Below are positions 62,625-64,000 of a DNA stretch of 64,000 bases, one piece after another. The first letter of the stretch is position 1. The number at the start of each line of letters is the position of its first letter. Below the pieces are notes generated by a model, which saw only the letters and a list, made by a program, of their open reading frames with translations, searched no databases and was not told the DNA's origin. A program made the translations under genes and the position numbers. The stretch lies in assembly GCF_000750635.1 (NCBI RefSeq), contig NZ_CCDM010000001.1, forward strand, positions 992,001-1,056,000. The letters run 5' to 3'. The DNA comes from Oceanobacillus jeddahensis (GTDB taxonomy: Bacteria > Bacillota > Bacilli > Bacillales > Amphibacillaceae).

Positions 62625-64000
62625 ATGGAAGCTGGATGGGTTCACCGTTATTAAATGGCTTATTTTCTTATTTTTCCTTATTTTCTTAGTGGTTCCGCTT
62701 ATAACGATATTTATTGTTAGTTTTATTGGAGAACCCATCAATCTGTTGGGAAGTCTAACGAATATCGAAGTTTTCAAAAATACAATGAGTCAATTATCAC
62801 AAATTTCGTTAGAACCATATCTGGAATTTTTTCAAACACCAAGGTATTTTTCTTCTTTAGTGAACAGCTTAGGACTTTCTTTGTTTGTTACACTTCTAAC
62901 GACGCTTATGTGTATACCGATGGCTTATGCTTTTGCTAAAACGAACATGAAATTTAAAAAGCTATTTGGTATTTTAGTTACTATTCCTTTAATCATGCCT
63001 ACATTTGTTTTTGCTAATGGCTTTATTACGATGTTTGGAAGAACAGGTTGGGTAACGAATATTTGGGATAGTATGACTGGTAATCCACTGCTTTTTGATG
63101 TTCACTCTATGTTAGGAATAATCATTGTACAAATTTTCTCTTTTTTTCCATATGCATTTTGGCCAATGGTGGCTTCATTTAAAGTCAGCGATATGACGTT
63201 GGAAGAAGCTGCACACAACATGGGTGCCAGAACATGGTATACATTTTCGAGTGTCACCTTTCCTCTTGCGATAGCTGGTATTGCATCTAGTATGCTGCTT
63301 GTTTTTACAGTGAGTTTTTCAGACTTTGGAACACCAATTGTTCTTGCACCAAATAATCTGAACTTAATCGTAGTAGAAGCGTATCGCGAGATGTCCGGAT
63401 TTTCAAATTGGTCCGGTTCTTCTGTGTTAACCGTGGTTATGATCATCGTAGCAGGGCTATTCTTTTGGTTACAGCGTTGGGTTACTAAAAAGAAAGAGTA
63501 TGGTACGATTTCTGGAAAACCTAAAAATCAGAAATTAAATGAAAATAAAGTATTGAATTCTATATTGTCTGGGTACACTTTTCTTGTGCTATTATTTCCT
63601 ATCTTGATATTGGCTTCTATCTTTTTAGCTTCTATCGCAACCAACTGGGGACATAATATATTGCCAAATGGATATACCATGAATAATTATTTCTCTGTTT
63701 TTAACGCATCCAAAGATAGTATCTTTAACAGTTTATTCCTAGCAGGTGGTGCACTTCTTTTAAGCGTGATTATTGCTACTTTTATTTCTTATTATGTCGT
63801 TCGTCGTGGTTCTGCCGGGTTAGACTTGATGTCAACGATTCCTTTGGTAATTCCGGGGATTGGTTTGGGGATTGCTTTGATTCAGACATTTAATACTGCT
63901 CCGTTACAATTAACAGGAACGGCAATCATATTAATTATTGCTTATACCATTCGTAGGTTGCCATATATGATACGTTCCACCATGGGAACCATGATGTCTA
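62617..64000 (+). CDS. Fused ABC permease (two channel domains), 3' end outside window
   Basis: Opens at TTG 62617, overlapping the ATPase stop by eight bases, with GAGAGGG nine bases upstream; no better start exists. The frame stays open to the window end (461 codons). First half: six helices with the coupling loop 'EEAAHNMGARTWYTFSSVTF'. A basic linker near residues 285-310 leads into a second set of helices ('IPLVIPGIGLGIALIQTF'). This FbpB-like double permease matches the iron or aminoethylphosphonate type of the two preceding genes. Confidence 0.85.
   Translation, partial: MGKWKLDGFTVIKWLIFLFFLIFLVVPLITIFIVSFIGEPINLLGSLTNIEVFKNTMSQLSQISLEPYLEFFQTPRYFSSLVNSLGLSLFVTLLTTLMCIPMAYAFAKTNMKFKKLFGILVTIPLIMPTFVFANGFITMFGRTGWVTNIWDSMTGNPLLFDVHSMLGIIIVQIFSFFPYAFWPMVASFKVSDMTLEEAAHNMGARTWYTFSSVTFPLAIAGIASSMLLVFTVSFSDFGTPIVLAPNNLNLIVVEAYREMSGFSNWSGSSVLTVVMIIVAGLFFWLQRWVTKKKEYGTISGKPKNQKLNENKVLNSILSGYTFLVLLFPILILASIFLASIATNWGHNILPNGYTMNNYFSVFNASKDSIFNSLFLAGGALLLSVIIATFISYYVVRRGSAGLDLMSTIPLVIPGIGLGIALIQTFNTAPLQLTGTAIILIIAYTIRRLPYMIRSTMGTMMS

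Overview
The window comes from an AT-rich, Gram-positive bacterium of the Bacillales type (Oceanobacillus/Virgibacillus-like). Supporting signs are strong AGGAGG ribosome sites, sigma-A promoters, cre-like sites, lipoprotein solute-binding proteins, sigma-54 activators of the RocR type, and a type I-C CRISPR locus with the repeat class known from alkaliphilic or halotolerant bacilli. No rRNA or tRNA gene was seen. The genus is an inference.

Left part (1-18.8 kb). The window opens inside a sodium:solute symporter gene followed by an unknown overlapping gene, facing a PAS/sigma-54 activator. A scar region (3.1-6.2 kb) holds an AlkD-like gene, a short-chain dehydrogenase split by one in-frame stop, and an IS3-type transposase remnant. 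Next comes a minus-strand uptake and hydrolysis set (APC permease, YtcJ-type amidohydrolase, GltS-like carrier) behind a frameshifted GntR/UTRA regulator. A decayed gene carrying a 27-T run and a small very basic protein follow. A TetR regulator faces an acyl-CoA ligase, an SCP2-type thiolase, an unlisted 36-residue membrane protein and a second sodium symporter.

Middle part (18.9-40 kb). Two LysR-controlled divergent units: LysR1 faces a YfcC-type carrier and a creatinase-like M24 protein; LysR2 faces a seven-gene peptide unit (two permeases, two ATPases, M19-type dipeptidase, binding protein, amidohydrolase). Then comes a unit of a ureohydrolase, a creatininase-family enzyme, an NCS1 permease, an Asp/Glu/hydantoin racemase and a CodA-like deaminase. 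It is headed by a near-perfect sigma-54 promoter and lies next to a CBS-PAS-PAS sigma-54 activator. This looks like a pathway for a small cyclic guanidino or amidine compound related to creatinine.

Nucleoside region (40.7-48.6 kb). A short-chain dehydrogenase diverges from a LacI regulator, an ECF transporter (S, T, two ATPases), ribokinase and nucleoside hydrolase: a complete uptake, cleavage and ribose phosphorylation route. An EamA exporter follows.

CRISPR region (48.9-59.5 kb). A 20-repeat I-C array with leader is followed by cas2, cas1, cas4, cas7, cas8c, cas5c and cas3, all on the minus strand. The 540-base cas5-cas3 gap is the most interesting part. It holds a 33-codon basic ORF, a terminator, a 9-codon coupled leader ORF, and on the opposite strand a degenerate CRISPR repeat with a compensatory stem change. 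The spacer-like sequence after that repeat partly matches, with a perfect seed and a TTC PAM, the -35 region of the promoter of the small ORF. This is the layout of a CreTA/CreR-type crRNA-like regulator.

Right end (59-64 kb). An XRE repressor with palindromic operators overlaps a strong promoter that fires into about 850 bases without a clear gene. A binding-protein, ATPase and fused-permease transporter of the iron/2-aminoethylphosphonate type follows, cut by the window end.
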